Source of the DNA: Synchiropus splendidus
Taxonomy: Eukaryota; Chordata; Actinopteri; Syngnathiformes; Callionymidae
Assembly: GCF_027744825.2 (NCBI RefSeq)
Contig: NC_071348.1
Coordinates: 3,850,563-3,914,562 of the forward strand
DNA: 64,000 bases
Direction of reading: 5' to 3'
Shown here in pieces: positions 1 through 11,210 of the stretch; within the stretch, counting starts at the first letter, position 1; every line of letters begins with the position of its first letter. The translations under genes were made by a program, and so were the position numbers. The notes beneath the pieces are model-generated. The model saw only the letters and a program-made list of their open reading frames with translations. It searched no databases and had not been told where the DNA came from.

Positions 1-931
1 GTTGCTTTACCTCTTTGGCTTCAGCGCCTATCAACGTTGGTCTGATGATTAATCCTCCCGGTGTAAAAAAAAAAAAAAAGCACCTTGGTTCCTCTGGTAT
101 TTTTAGAAAGTGTCTTTCCACTCACCAGGTAGAAAAACCCAAAGTAAAACGGCATCAAATGGATAGCATCGCCCCAAAATAAGCTGGGCTGTGTGGTCTG
201 CTGACATGATCTGACCACACGCGTTGTTCCGTCAAAACCCATCGGAGGATGTTTCCGTGGTCTCTGTGGAACCGGGGTTCACACGCGTGATCAAGCTCTT
301 CCACTAGGAAGGACCGACTTCATCTGAAAACCTTCAGCAAGGATAAAAGCTTCCTTTCTATGACGTCTTCCTGCTTCGCTCCGTTACGCAACCACTTCTT
401 CCTGTCTGTCGATGTGCAAGAGACTTTCACTCTCTGTGTCTGGGGTGACATTGTCTGATACAATCATAGCTTAGATTCATGAGTGCAGTTTCTCTCCTGC
501 ATCAGTGCAGTTTGACCGCTGATGGGTGCAAAAATCTTTTTTCTAGTTGATCCATATCATTTCTGATGCCATGGAGTGACGGAAGGAGATTTATTTGACT
601 CTTGTTTTTCTTAAGTTGCGCCTCTGCTGCCTGTATTTCTCGTAGATTTTCCTTTCATTTCAGTGTGTGAAATCCCTGGTTGTTATTCATACAGTTATTA
701 TTTGGTCTGTCTATGACAAAGCCTGTGCTCCAGCTGGACTTGATAACATCTACGAGCGCTCCATACCCTGGTGATAGTTTTTAGGCTGCTGGCATGGGAA
801 GGGTGCCTAATGGGTTGTTTTGTTTCTTTGTTTTTTGGGGGGTTGTATTTGTTTTTTTTTTTGGTTTTTGATTATCTCAACTTGTAATGTACACTCCATA
901 TTGCTTTTTGTGACCTTTTGTATTAGAACCA
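1..931. other. Non-coding, 3'-UTR-like left edge
   Basis: No frame here has coding character that I recognise. The stretch is T-rich, holds a poly-A run near 66-79 and runs into a canonical AATAAA, so it may be the 3' untranslated end of a plus-strand gene lying to the left of the window. That is inference; no coding exon of such a gene is visible. Confidence 0.35.
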
Positions 932-937
932 AATAAA
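932..937 (+). promoter_or_regulatory. AATAAA poly(A) signal
   Basis: Canonical AATAAA on the plus strand in an AT-rich context, after a long T-rich stretch. The gene it would serve is not in the window, so the assignment is tentative. Confidence 0.35.
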
Positions 938-3900
938 AACATTTAGATTAAAAAAACTTTGATTTAAGCACACAAAGCAAGAGGACGTTTCCCTCATAAA
1001 TATATTGATCAACATGGGTTTCCAAAGAAATCTAGTCCGACACATGAGCAACCATCTGCTACATGTAACATCGTGCAGAGCCATCCCTGGATCCACTGGA
1101 TCAGTGAGGTAGACGCTGTATATTTCTTATATATTGTCTTTATATGTGACAGCCTTTTCCCTTCCTCTAACCTGTTTGTCTGTCTGCAAGCATCTTCCTC
1201 TGGTGCTTCAGTCCTCTGGCACAGGGTTTGAAACACACTCAGTTACACACTGCTGCTCATTGATGCTGAATACTGAAGTGATCTGACGTACATATCAAGT
1301 GGGCTGAGTAGCTCAAGCAACTTGATCATAATGCCCCGTAATAAGGTGCTATTATACATGTATTATGTGCAGTACATGCACATAAGTGAAATGGCCAGTG
1401 GCTACTGTATGATAGTGTGTGTTTCCCTTCACGGTCAGTGTCCTATGTTTCCTGTCTAGAATCTGTGTACTGTGTAAGTACGAGGGTGCTCGGGACCCTC
1501 ACTTGCCAGAGACTCGGAGCAGAGCAGGGTTCCTTCAGACTAGCGAGAAAGTCAGTGTTGCGTGTCTCAGCTCCGGCTGTGAGACTTTCATTTATCTGGA
1601 TGCTGCGTGATAAACAGATTTGTCACATTACTAGAAACCTGACCACAACAAGATCCGCTGAATTCCAGCAACTCTTGTGTTCACCTACTACGGGTGAGTC
1701 AGTCCTGAGTCACCAGGCTTGAACTTTGGGGCTAAATATCAGATGAGGTCATACTTTTGGAGGTGAGCAAAATCGGCACCCAATCTCTGGTCGCTTGTTT
1801 CTGTCTGTGCCGTATTCAAATGGCTGTAGTGGAAACCCCTGGACCACGTGGGTGGGCTCGGGGATTCCGTCGCCCTTTCTCTTTCGGGTCTCAGCTCTGC
1901 GAAGGCGCTGGACTAGTTTCCTCATTTTGTGGCCTAAACCGTGCACGCGAGCGGTTACGTCATCGATTCAACCGGTTAGACCAGAAAAATACTAGAAATA
2001 GAAGAGCGAAAAAAGGAAGTCGTCACGGCAGAGAGGTTCTGTTGTGTGTGTTCTTCAGTTGTCTCCATCAACATGGCTCACCATCGCAGATGCCATATTT
2101 TGTGTGGACAACATAAGAGTAATGCAGAGTGGATCTCTGAGCATCTTACTCAGGACCTGGCCTCCGGGCTTCAGAAGCATCTCCCGAGTTCACATTATTA
2201 ACCATCTCCACCAAGTCCAACCCGACATATGCCCTTCCAAATCTGCTGGTGGGCAGCCGCTCCACTCCGAGTCTCTGGTAAATCCTTTGCTTCTAACTCT
2301 ATTACTGATAGTTTCGCCTGGGTCTGTAACCTTCCTGTCCAGGTGATGTACCTGTGACATCACCGGAGCAACAATGCTCTCCTTCATCACACACTCACAC
2401 ACATTTTTCTGCTGGGCTGAAGTTTGTTTCATTTATGCCATGACTAAATCTGTCATTCAGAACATTTCACCGCACTTTAGCCACTGACTTCAGAGCCAGA
2501 AATTTGGGTCAAAAATGAGTTTTACCAGTGTGTCATTCTGAATATTGTTCTCAATAGGAACATTCACTTCCAATCTATAAACACCTTAGCTTTGTGATGC
2601 TAAGGTGTTTATAGATTGACATGTTTGCCTCCTGATGTGTGAGTACTTAATAATACTTGAACAAGTCAAGAGAAAATGAGAGTGAAGACACTTACATTTA
2701 TCAAAGTGCATGATAGGAAGTCCTTCTCTGCTCAGTCAGCTGTCTGTCGTCGCGGGAAACCAGCGTCTGGATTGTTTAAAGCCCAACAGTCTGTGTGGTT
2801 GCCTCACATCTCCGTGGCTTGTTGTTATACCGCTCCACTTTTACATAGAGCATGACACAGTTGTAGCCCCGCCCCCATAACGGAGGGGAAGACACACACT
2901 CTGACACACTCCAGATCACAATCAAATCATTTTGAGGAACTATACAGCTGTGGCGAACAGTCACCGCGGTATTGAGGAGATATGATTCTTTTCACTAGGC
3001 AACCTGTCTGTTTATCACAGGGGGTTAAAGGTCATTGTTGAAAATGTTCCTACAAAAGGTTCATTTTAACCATGGACTTGTCACACTTGATGCCTTGTCT
3101 TGACAAAACCCAGTGTTTTTGTAATATCTGTTGTTCATTTTTATTTATTCATCAACATTTAAATGTTCCTCAGAAGCTTTTAATATTGTTCCAGTATTGT
3201 CACTTCAGAAGGTTGATCTTGATAATAGAGATTTTAGGCTCTGTATCAGCTCATTCCCATCTGGTGTGGTGTTTGAAAGTGCTTGACTGTCATGTAAATG
3301 AATGTAGTGGCATGATTAAACTGTTGCAGTACGATATGGGAGTGGGGGGCAACGGGGTCACAGCTTTTTTTCATGACTTGTTTCTATAAACACCGAGCCA
3401 GAAAGTCTTCAGCCACCAGAACCCACCGACCACTTTTGGTGTGGACCTGCACTATGGTCAGTACCAGACCCAAGTCCACTCTGCTGGTGAAGGCTTCTTT
3501 TTCCCTGGTGCTGGCTGTGCTCCAGAAATACTGTAGCTGGAAATTCTGCGAAACAGAAACCAGATATTTGTTTTAGGATTCCTTCATATTGACTCACGCC
3601 AAGAACCTCCTTCTGAGTTTCACTGATGAACATCTCCAAGTGGCCCTTAGCCACTGTCACAGAACTTTGACCCGTCATCCAAGGGCTTGAACCCAATTCG
3701 CCATTTTGGACACTGAACATTCTCCTATAGGGAACAATGAGGAGACTTGCTGAGGGTGGAGAAGCAGCCCAGCAGCCTCTCTGGGGGGTAAAACCCGGGG
3801 TTTTTAGCAGTGTGAACACGAGCAGGCAGCGAGCCATGGTGAAAAAAAACGGGTTGACATGTTGCTATCAGACTGAAAGGGGAATGAGGTACTCTGCCCT

Positions 3901-4130
3901 TGAAATGACCTTCTGACAGGCGGCGAAGTGAATCCCCCTGTATTCCGCCTCATGTCTCGATGACTGTGGAGTGTCATTGTTTGTAAGTAAATATTGTTTA
4001 TATTGTTAGAATGGTCAGTTATTTACAATAATATCTTCCGTCGTGTCTCACAACACTTGGTTACCTGTAACGGTTTGTCAGTTCGGGGCGCTTCACTGCC
4101 TTCATTTCAGTGACCTCATACGTGAGAGTG
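938..4130. other. Intergenic region without a recognised gene
   Basis: Short open frames occur on both strands (for example 1757-2116 plus and 3409-3837 minus), but none shows a recognised domain, a supported splice chain or a downstream poly(A) signal at a sensible distance. The one structured element is the perfect inverted repeat at 2571-2618, listed separately. Confidence 0.5.
2571..2618. repeat. Perfect 20-bp inverted repeat with 8-nt loop
   Basis: Positions 2571-2590 are the exact reverse complement of 2599-2618, separated by eight bases. A transcript would fold into an uninterrupted 20-bp stem. The arms carry TATAAACACC / GGTGTTTATA. I see no flanking target-site duplication and no gene around it. 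It could be a remnant of a small palindromic DNA element, a templated insertion, or an RNA hairpin. Confidence 0.85.
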
Positions 4131-4135
4131 TGTAA

Positions 4136-4290
4136 AGGACAGCCAGGTGGTTTAGTGGTTAGCGCTGCTCTCTAGCATCTCAAAGGTTATTGGCTTCAAT
4201 ACTCACCCAGCTGAGAGCCTGTGGACTTTCTGTGTACTTCCTTCAGTGCGTTCATCTGCCCCCACAGCAACGCTGCCGGGGTGAAGTGTG
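4136..4290 (+). mobile_element. Decayed tRNA-derived SINE-like repeat
   Basis: The segment opens with a tRNA-like head (GGTGGTTTAGTGGTTAGCGCTG), then a B-box-like GGTTATTGGCTTCAA, then a tail resembling the usual GAGCCTTTCTGTGTGGAGTTTGCATG arrangement of common fish SINE/tRNA-type repeats. The copy is diverged. Family assignment is from memory of the general layout only. Confidence 0.55.
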
Positions 4291-5262
4291 ATATCTCAGG
4301 CCCCCTGAGTCTTTCAGCACGGAGACGCGTGAGGCTTTCAAATCTGACGGTGAAGTCACAGGTGTGCAGTGAGTCATTTAATGGTTTGATATAGTATAGT
4401 AGCGTGGGCATTAAGTGTGTTGCTTAGAGTCATGTAGTCGTCCAAATATGCCATTGTTTTTGAGCATGTGTTTTGTTGACGGAGAATCAACCAAAGCAGG
4501 GTGTTATGGCACGGTTCCTTTGTTCCTGTTGGAGAAGACGTGAGAGGACATGACGGACTGGTGTTTTCTTGCCAGTGGAAGGTAAGTTCACGCCTTCTTC
4601 TTCACGATTATTCCTGTGAACAGAAAAGCAGGTAGTGTGGTTTAAGAGTTGGTTGAAAGGCAGCGAGGTGTAGATGCGATCCACAGCCCGATAGCGCCCT
4701 CTGCCGGTGGGAATAAGCAAACTCGAGTTACATTCAAGTGAAGGGCGTTTTGGACTCTCTTTTCATCAAGATGATGACGCCCGGGAGGTGAGTCGAGACG
4801 GAGTTGGACCCGCACGTTGCTGTTCTAGCGCCGTCCAATAGAGCGAGTCTCGCGCGTCAGATGGACGTGATAAGAGCACATGTATAGTCTTCCAGGAAGT
4901 GACTGATCTGCCCCGGTGGGAGGTAAAGACATGATTTCAAGCAAGGCAGGAAGCTGATGTCATCAAAAGGGGAAACTTCTCGACGGTGAGAGCTCCCTGA
5001 CGGTCCGTTCTTCTCAAGACACACCTGGGCCCAGTGAGTACCGAAGAATTCTGACTCAGCCAGATCATGTTGTCTGCTCGAGAGTGATGCTCTTGACGCT
5101 AGTTTGATGTCTAGAGTGATGTCTCTGATGTTTAGAGGGCAAGGTAGAAGTGAGATGAGATAAGATGAGATCAAATAAGAGAGCCTGCATGCTTCTGTAA
5201 ATACCCATGAAGGCGTCCTCTTTTTCGTACGAGGCAGGCAACTGGTGCCGAGGCCCCTGGCG
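4291..5262. other. Intergenic region upstream of hcst
   Basis: No coding exon recognised. The last few hundred bases before the hcst start should contain its promoter, but I see no convincing TATA box. Minus-strand open frames at 4857-5618 cross hcst exons in the opposite strand and are shadows. Confidence 0.45.
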
Positions 5263-5728
5263 ATGGCAGGCAGTAACTTCCTCCTCGTTCTTCTCTTCAC
5301 TCTCTGCTGTAAGTGTTTTGCTTTCGGTCGCGCACCCCTGAGGTTGGTGTGACTCAGGAAGTCAGAGGTGCGCTGCGTCTTGTTAAGATCCTTCCGTCTG
5401 TTTTCTTCTCGCAGGTGTCTCTTTGGCAGCAACAGGTGTGTATCCCAACACGTGGCTCTGTAGCACCGCTGACCCTCACGCCCCCCATTCTGTGTAGTAG
5501 AAAATGGCTGCTTCAAAATGGAAATACCAGTGGTAGCAGGCATCGCGTTGGCCGACGTCGTCCTGACTGTCGTGATAGTGGTGCTGACGTACCAGTGTGC
5601 CGTCCACCGACAGCGCAAGACACAGAATGGTATGACCCGCCGTTCCTACAATGGCTCGGTGTTCACTGTGCTGCTTCTGTCTCCCCACAGATCAGGTGTA
5701 CATTAACATGAGGAAAAACAAGACCTGA
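5263..5728 (+). CDS. hcst: Hematopoietic cell signal transducer (DAP10), complete
   Basis: Four exons, 5263-5308, 5415-5435, 5501-5629 and 5691-5728, join in frame to 77 codons plus the TGA stop, with every junction GT-AG. The product has a signal peptide (MAGSNFLLVLLFTLCCVSLA), a very short extracellular stub with one Cys (NGC), one membrane span carrying the buried acidic residue typical of the family (GIALADVVLTVVIVVLTY), and a short tail with a single YINM motif. In DAP10 the membrane Asp pairs with a basic residue of NKG2D-type receptors, and phosphorylated YxNM binds PI3K p85 and Grb2. Human DAP10 is about 93 residues with the same YINM. The tyrobp gene follows about 850 bp downstream on the same strand, as in mammals. 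The ATG was chosen because it is the only one giving a signal peptide in phase. Confidence 0.93.
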
Positions 5729-5947
5729 TCAGAGGAAGGTACTTCAGTCATCATTCTTTCCAACAACATTTCTTTTTAATGCAATAATCAAGTTGTATTC
5801 AAAGGTTGCTATTAACACATATGAAGCAATGTGCTGCCCTTTGAACCCACCTGTAGGTCCCATGAGCCCAATGTGGAGATGAAGAAAGTGTGTACTGTAT
5901 ATTTTTGTCTTGAAATGCAATTTTGATGTTTTTTAAAACCGTTTTTT

Positions 5948-5953
5948 ATTAAA
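5948..5953 (+). promoter_or_regulatory. ATTAAA poly(A) signal of hcst
   Basis: ATTAAA variant signal about 220 bp after the hcst stop codon, followed by a T-rich stretch. Confidence 0.6.
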
Positions 5954-6581
5954 GTACATTTTTCCTCACATTTTCTAGTGTCATTTTTGTTTGATGAGTT
6001 TTAAATTTTTACATAATGTGTTTTCCCATGTTATTGTTGAACCCCTTGCCACTAAAAATGGCTTTATATCTATTTGAAACATTTTTTCTGGTGAAACTGG
6101 TGCAGTATAGAGTTAAGTCAAGTTAAATTTGGAGTATTTTCTGGGCCCCAGCAAACAGAAATCCCAAGTTTTCATGATGAAAAAAAACGAAAGGAGTGCA
6201 TCGTGACAATGGTTATTCATGTCGTGCTTGTACCTTAAACTGTTGAGCTGAGCGGATTTTGAAAGGCAAGAGTAGGAAGTTCATCTGCTGAGCAGCTTCA
6301 CATCAAGTTTCATGTGGTTTCATGTGTCACATTAACACACGTGTAGCCTCACACTGGTCTACACTCATGAGAACACATCCGCACAAACTTGCAACGCCAA
6401 CGTTCATCGCTTCATCTGGGGGGCTGGAGAGTGTCCGTTTGAGGGGACTAGCCAGGACAGATTGGACGACAGGTCCTGAAAATCCAGAGTTGCCTCTGGC
6501 TAGAACGGAACCAGCAACCTTGCTGAGACCTCTTCCACTTGCTGAAGAATTCCCACTCAAATGCAGGAAGTGAACTGAGCA
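5954..6581. other. Spacer between hcst and tyrobp
   Basis: About 630 bp with no recognisable exon. It must contain the 5' UTR and promoter of tyrobp; I see no clear core promoter motif. Confidence 0.45.
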
Positions 6582-7417
6582 ATGCCCCCCAGAGTGAGGG
6601 ACCTGCTGCCGGTGAGGAGCCGCGCTCTGCTGACTGGAGCATTATTGGTGATCATTTGTGGTTGCGCTGAGACTGTGTTTTTGCACGAAACCACAGGTCA
6701 GGGGGAAACCGAAACTCTCAATGAAACTGCTGCTGGTTCATCGACTCTTCATTTTAAACGCAGACAGCTCGCCTAGTTTTGCTCCAAGTGGTGCTGAGTC
6801 TGACGTCACCCTCAAAACACCAGCTTCCTCCTGGGGAAGGGAAATCCCTCGTCCCTCACGTGTCGACATCTCAGCAGGAGGCTGCTGCGGATGTCCTCAC
6901 AACACAGTGACAGGGGAGCAGAGGTCCAGGTGAGATGTGTGCAGCCCTGTGCATCTCCGGTTCTCTCTCTGGTGAGTCTCTGCTGTAGACCTGAAGCCAG
7001 TGTCTGGTTTTACATCACCCTGCTTGCTCCATCGGGCAGACTGTGAGTCCTGCTACCTGCTGACGCTGAGCTCCGTCATCGCCGTCATCGCCGCTGACAT
7101 CTTTCTCACCGTCCTCATCGGTGTGTTTGTGCTCTACTCCGGGGCCCTGCTGAAGCGACGACGCGATGCGGACTCTCAGAATGGTAGCACTCTTTGTTTC
7201 TTTCTAGATGTGAAGCCTCTTTGTTTGTGACCGTGGCGCTTGTCAGCAGGAAACAGGTCATCGAAGAAAGCCCCAGCAGAAGACACAGAATCTCCGTACC
7301 AGGTGGGACGACGCATCACAACCATCACAATCACAGCGCTTTGCTCATGGGGTTTTATTTCTGCCACAGGAGTTACAGGGAGTCCAGGCGGACGTTTACA
7401 GTGAGCTGCAGCGCTGA
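6582..7417 (+). CDS. tyrobp: TYRO protein tyrosine kinase-binding protein (DAP12), complete
   Basis: Exons 6582-6696, 7040-7183, 7250-7302 (or 7247-7302) and 7370-7417 join to about 119 codons. The protein starts with a basic N-terminus and hydrophobic signal core (ALLTGALLVIICGCA). A short extracellular stub carries the paired cysteines CESC that form the disulfide homodimer in this family. One membrane span holds the diagnostic Asp (VIAVIAADIFLTVLIGVFVLY), and the tail has a complete ITAM, ESPYQEL-x7-YSEL. The ITAM is split between exons 3 and 4 directly after YQ. In DAP12 the Asp pairs with Lys/Arg of activating receptors, and the phosphorylated ITAM recruits Syk/ZAP70. Human DAP12 is 113 residues with ESPYQELQGQRSDVYSDL. 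The intron-1 donor (phase 1) is inferred from frame; an additional small exon between 6697 and 7039 cannot be excluded. Confidence 0.92.
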
Positions 7418-7522
7418 CTCGACAGGATTCTTCCTTCTTATTCATTCTGCTCAATGTAGTTCACGTTTAAATAACCGCTGTTAATGTGTTGTTTGATGTT
7501 GATGTGTGTGGTGCTGCTTGTG

Positions 7523-7528
7523 AATAAA
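7523..7528 (+). promoter_or_regulatory. AATAAA poly(A) signal of tyrobp
   Basis: Canonical signal about 105 bp after the tyrobp stop codon. Confidence 0.75.
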
Positions 7529-7846
7529 TATTTGATGAACACATGAATTTGAAAATGTAAGGTCTAGAGAAACATGTTTCAAGGAGGGTAGCAAATGAAT
7601 ATAAAAAAACTAGACGTGTGAATCATGAAGCCTGGAGCAGAAGGAAACACTTCAGAGGAAGTTCATCATGTGAGCTTGAAAATAATCCAGGGGTTTCCCT
7701 GAGGATGAGACGCTCCGGCGTGATCATGACTTGGCCCGTCTTTTGTTGGCAGCCGCCCGAGTCTTCGTGCGTTTCGGTTGTGGCGCTGAGTTCCTCACAA
7801 CTTCCACACTGGTTTGTTCTCTGGTTTCTGTTTGGAATGCAGTGCG
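7529..7846. other. Convergent spacer between tyrobp and the minus-strand secreted-protein gene
   Basis: About 320 bp without a recognisable exon, separating the 3' ends of two convergent genes. Confidence 0.5.
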
Positions 7847-7852
7847 TTTATT
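7847..7852 (-). promoter_or_regulatory. AATAAA poly(A) signal of the minus-strand gene
   Basis: TTTATT on the plus strand, AATAAA on the minus strand, about 30 bp after the stop codon of the gene at 7881-9319. This gives it a very short 3' UTR. Confidence 0.6.
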
Positions 7853-7880
7853 GCAAGACACCAGCTTCTCTTTCTGTCAT

Positions 7881-9319
7881 CTAAGAATTCTCACCATCCG
7901 GATCAGCTTGGTCCGGCACGACGGGTCTGTTCGCCTCTAAACTGTCCGGGTCCAGCACCTGAGCGCTCGGCCCCGCCACCGCTCCTTTTTGTGACCTTGC
8001 AAGCTTGGGTCTGCCCTGCAGTTTGGGGGTTTGCTGAGGGTTCACCTCGTCGCTGCTGACGTCCGTCTGGTCTCGGCTTCCGTCTCCTGCTTGAGCTGCT
8101 GCTTCTGCCGGTTTCTTCGCGGCCTTGCTTTTCACCACAGGTTTCGGCGTCTGGGTCTCCTCGCTGTCAGCATCTGAGAAAAGTCCAGTTATTTCTCACT
8201 CATCTGCACCAAGCTAGTGTCAGCCTCACCTGTGCTGTCCCCTCCTGGCTTTGTCTCAGGCACTTCTAAATAAAAAAAATATCATGGCATTTTAGTTTTA
8301 ATTTTACAGAACTGACAGCTGTATTTCTGCAGATTGATTGACATAATCCAACCTTTAATTTCTTTATTGCCGACGACCTCTGCCGACGTATCGTCCGACA
8401 CATCTGAGAATAAAAACGTAAAGTAAATGCTGGTCAATATTATGATATCGCAGACATGTTTTCTTTTTTGGTTAGATTGAAAGTCATGGCAAAGACAACC
8501 CCTCATTTGCATCAAGCACAAGGCAGACACCTTCCTAAAACCTTCTAAAATATCGATAGTTCAAGCACAGTTGCATGCCGCACGGATCCCCTCCTATAAC
8601 TCAAGAGATGTAAAGGTGTATTTCCCTGGTAATATCAAGGTGTTCTGACAGTACAAAGGCAGTTCAGTGTGGAAAAACCTTCAGAGTCCAGCTGGTCCAC
8701 TGGTTTGCTCGGGGAGCTTCGGTGTGCTGCACATGCCAACAAAAAACAGCCACACATTTAGCGTCAATACAGCGCCGGAAGGCTGTGAATCGCTCAGGTT
8801 ACGGACCTGTTACTGGAAGAGTCTTTTCTGTCACTGCCGCGAAAGCATCTGCAACGGTGAAGCTCAGAATGAAATCAAATTAAACAAAACATGAATCAAG
8901 TTTCAGATTCTGATTGAATGTCAAACTCAATGAGCGAGGGCGAAAAAAAAATTAAATGAAAGAAAAATGTCTTGCTGTTTACGGTTGTGGTAAATGAGTT
9001 GTTGCCCTCCCAGCTTCAAATCGCTATAGAATAACAGAGGTGTAATCTCACCATTCAGAAAACTCAGTATGTTTTCTCTTCGGGCTAGAAACGAGAAAAG
9101 CATTAAAAAAAAAGTCACTTGAAACATCAAAAGTTCTGTCGAAGGCAGAATCAAGAGTGTTGTCGATGTGAAGTCAGAAGACCCGGTTCTCACCTTTGGT
9201 GGGGGCGGCTGCCACGAACGGAAGCAGAATCAAGCAACACATGAAGCTGAACAGAAACAAGCCATGGTTACCAGAGACACAAGGTTTAGCAGCAGAAGTT
9301 TCCAGACTCACAGCTTCAT
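7881..9319 (-). CDS. Unrecognised small secreted acidic protein
   Basis: I do not recognise this family. Six exons read on the minus strand, 9312-9319, 9194-9246, 9052-9084, 8353-8403, 8230-8265 and 7881-8173, give 157 codons plus TAG. All donors are GT and acceptors AG, and all introns from the second on are phase 1. The N-terminus is a clear signal peptide (MKLFMCCLILLPFVAAAPTK). Exons 3-5 are tiny (33, 51 and 36 nt), each a multiple of three, and encode short acidic Ser/Thr-rich pieces (VSDDTSAEV, EVPETKPGGDST). The last exon is Lys/Ala/Pro/Gln-rich and ends in an acidic DPDGENS tail. No cysteines follow the signal region and no domain is evident, so the mature protein is probably disordered. 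A TATA box about 47 bp upstream of the ATG supports the first exon. The 33-nt exon and the weak donor at 8352 are the least certain parts. Role unknown. Confidence 0.62.
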
Positions 9320-9365
9320 CTTGGGCTGCGGGCTCCTGCGGTGAGTCTCTGGAGCGCCGCTGCAG

Positions 9366-9373
9366 TTTATATA
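9366..9373 (-). promoter_or_regulatory. TATA box of the secreted-protein gene
   Basis: TATATAAA on the minus strand, about 47 bp before the start codon at 9319. A start site about 25-30 bp downstream would leave a 5' UTR of roughly 20 nt. It is the clearest TATA box in the window. Confidence 0.6.
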
Positions 9374-10900
9374 TCAGCCTCTGCCAGCCTCCTGTGCGTC
9401 AGGTTCTCGCCCCTCTTGGACAGAGATGGTTACGTGATGCATCAGAACAAGCTGCAGTCAAAGACTAATTCTGCTTGTTTAACAGTGCGTGCCTGGAATC
9501 AGCTGCGGGAGCAACAATTAAGGAGCCGGCCTCGGCCCCCCCGACAAAAGTCCCTATTCATGATATCAATTTGACATTCAGGGGGACAAGTCTTCCCATC
9601 TATTGTGCGTTTGATTACAGGTACGGGGATTCCCTCAGGAAAATACCCCCCGTGGCCTCCACCGGTGGAGCAGCCTTCTGGATAGACCCCGTATTGTTTC
9701 CTCCCGCGGCTGCTGTTTCACTATTGTCCATTTATCCAGCAAGTCCACTCCAAACAAAGACCTTTTCAAAGGCGGCCGCACAAATGAAGTGAAATATCCC
9801 GAAATGGATAGTACAGAAGTGCATATGTGGTATTTCAGTTCCGCTATGGAGCAGGTGATAAAGGCCAGGTTTTTGAAAGGGCTTTCATCGACGGGAAAGT
9901 CAAATTGATCAACAATTTTGGATCAAACTACAGTACATTTTAGCGGATGTTGATGGGTTATTTTCACGTTCAAATGTGAGAAAAAGGCCACATGAAAACT
10001 CAGGAAAGGATGGTGGTACATTTCAGTGGTGAAGGATTTGTGTCTGTGTGTCGAGCCAAAACACTGAAGGTCAGATGAAAAAGAATCTCAGATTTTGCTA
10101 CTTAAATATTATGAAATCGGTATACAAATAAATATCGGAAGATCTTTTAAGTGGTGAATGTTTTGGTTACGGAATTATATGATTTTCAAAAATACACAAT
10201 TACGGGGTATTGTCTGAGATAGGTTCGATTTCAATATGAGTAACAAATTCAGACAACAAAAATATTAGTAGTGTTACATTTATAGTTTAAATTGTGATGG
10301 TAGTTTTTGCTTGGGTCGCATGAGGGCCGCATGGATGCAGGCAAAGGGCCGCATGTGGCTCCGGGGCCGCACTCTGCCTGCTTCTGATCAAGATCATATA
10401 GGACAATGATAGTTGGGGAAATTAAACCACATTGTGACTGAGCTCTCAGTTTGAAGGTGGATCTAACGGATTTATTTACATCAACTCAGGCAAAAGGCAT
10501 AAAAATACAGTGTTCTGTTTCATCATTAAAAGATACAATTGATCATGGAAATGACTATTTATGATTCATTCTGCTCAATAGCCCTAGTTTCAATTTCATT
10601 TGTCAAGAATCAGCGGCACAACAAGTTGAGCATCGCTTTTCTTTTGTTCTGTTGTATGTAAATGAGCTCCCTCTTGATTCTCCATAAAACAGCCTCAGTA
10701 GCGGACGACGATTAAACCATAATGACCATATTGGTCGACATCGTCCAAGCCGGTGAGTCGATCGGACCTGTTGGTGGAAATGAGCAGAGAGCCCCTGAAG
10801 AAAATGGAAAAATCCAGAGCGCCCCCTGCAGGAGGAGGAGCTCGCTAAGCTCTTGATCCTGAGCATCGCCATATTGACGTCCCAACAACGCCGAGAGGTA
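9374..10900. other. Intergenic region between the secreted-protein gene and csnk2a1
   Basis: No coding exon supported. A GGCCGCATG-rich stretch near 10310-10380 looks like a degenerate DNA-transposon end and is listed separately. Open frames at 9196-9792 and 10603-10872 have no recognised domain. Confidence 0.45.
10312..10386. mobile_element. Possible hAT-type non-autonomous element fragment
   Basis: Repeated GGCCGCATG/GGGCCGCA motifs ending in CTGCCTGCTTCTGATC resemble the ends of common vertebrate hAT-derived repeats. No terminal inverted repeat pair or target-site duplication could be established, so this is a weak call. Confidence 0.3.
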
Positions 10901-10989
10901 ACCGTTTTATTTAAACACCATTCGTCGTCTACTCTGAATCTCCACGGCGGGTCTTAAACGAGGTCAGGAATCCAGAAGGAAGTCCCGTA

Positions 10990-11210
10990 GTCCGTGTCCC
11001 ACTCGAGGGTCTCCATTTTGGAGCGAGTGCGGTGTATTTTCAAGGCGTTGTCGGTTAGTTGCCTCGCCAAGCCTGTTAGCTTAGCACTTTTAGCTTTAGG
11101 AAACGTAACATTCGAGGATTCCTGTTGCATTACGCGCAAACGACGATCGGTTGGTTATTGCAATCGCTATTTCAGACTTCTTGCTTGGATTTTATTCGAT
11201 ATCTAGGTGT
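10990..11210 (+). promoter_or_regulatory. Likely csnk2a1 promoter / first untranslated exon region
   Basis: The stretch is relatively CpG-rich compared with its surroundings and contains TCTCCATTTTGGAGCGAGTG and short GC-rich boxes but no TATA, as expected for a housekeeping gene. The first untranslated exon of csnk2a1 probably starts in or near it. The exact start site cannot be read from sequence. Confidence 0.35.

Noticed and set aside
1757..2116. 119-codon plus-strand frame, and a 42-codon frame starting ATGGCTCACC at 2073
   Set aside because: Composition Arg/Cys-rich without a domain; no supported splice sites or poly(A) signal to make a gene.
3409..3837. 142-codon minus-strand frame with a signal-like start MARCLLVFTLLK
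   Set aside because: The rest shows no conserved pattern, no clear promoter and no poly(A) signal. Likely fortuitous, possibly part of an old repeat.
10603..10872. 89-codon minus-strand frame next to the csnk2a1 promoter
   Set aside because: No domain and no companion exons. Could be a divergent transcript, but nothing in the sequence shows it.
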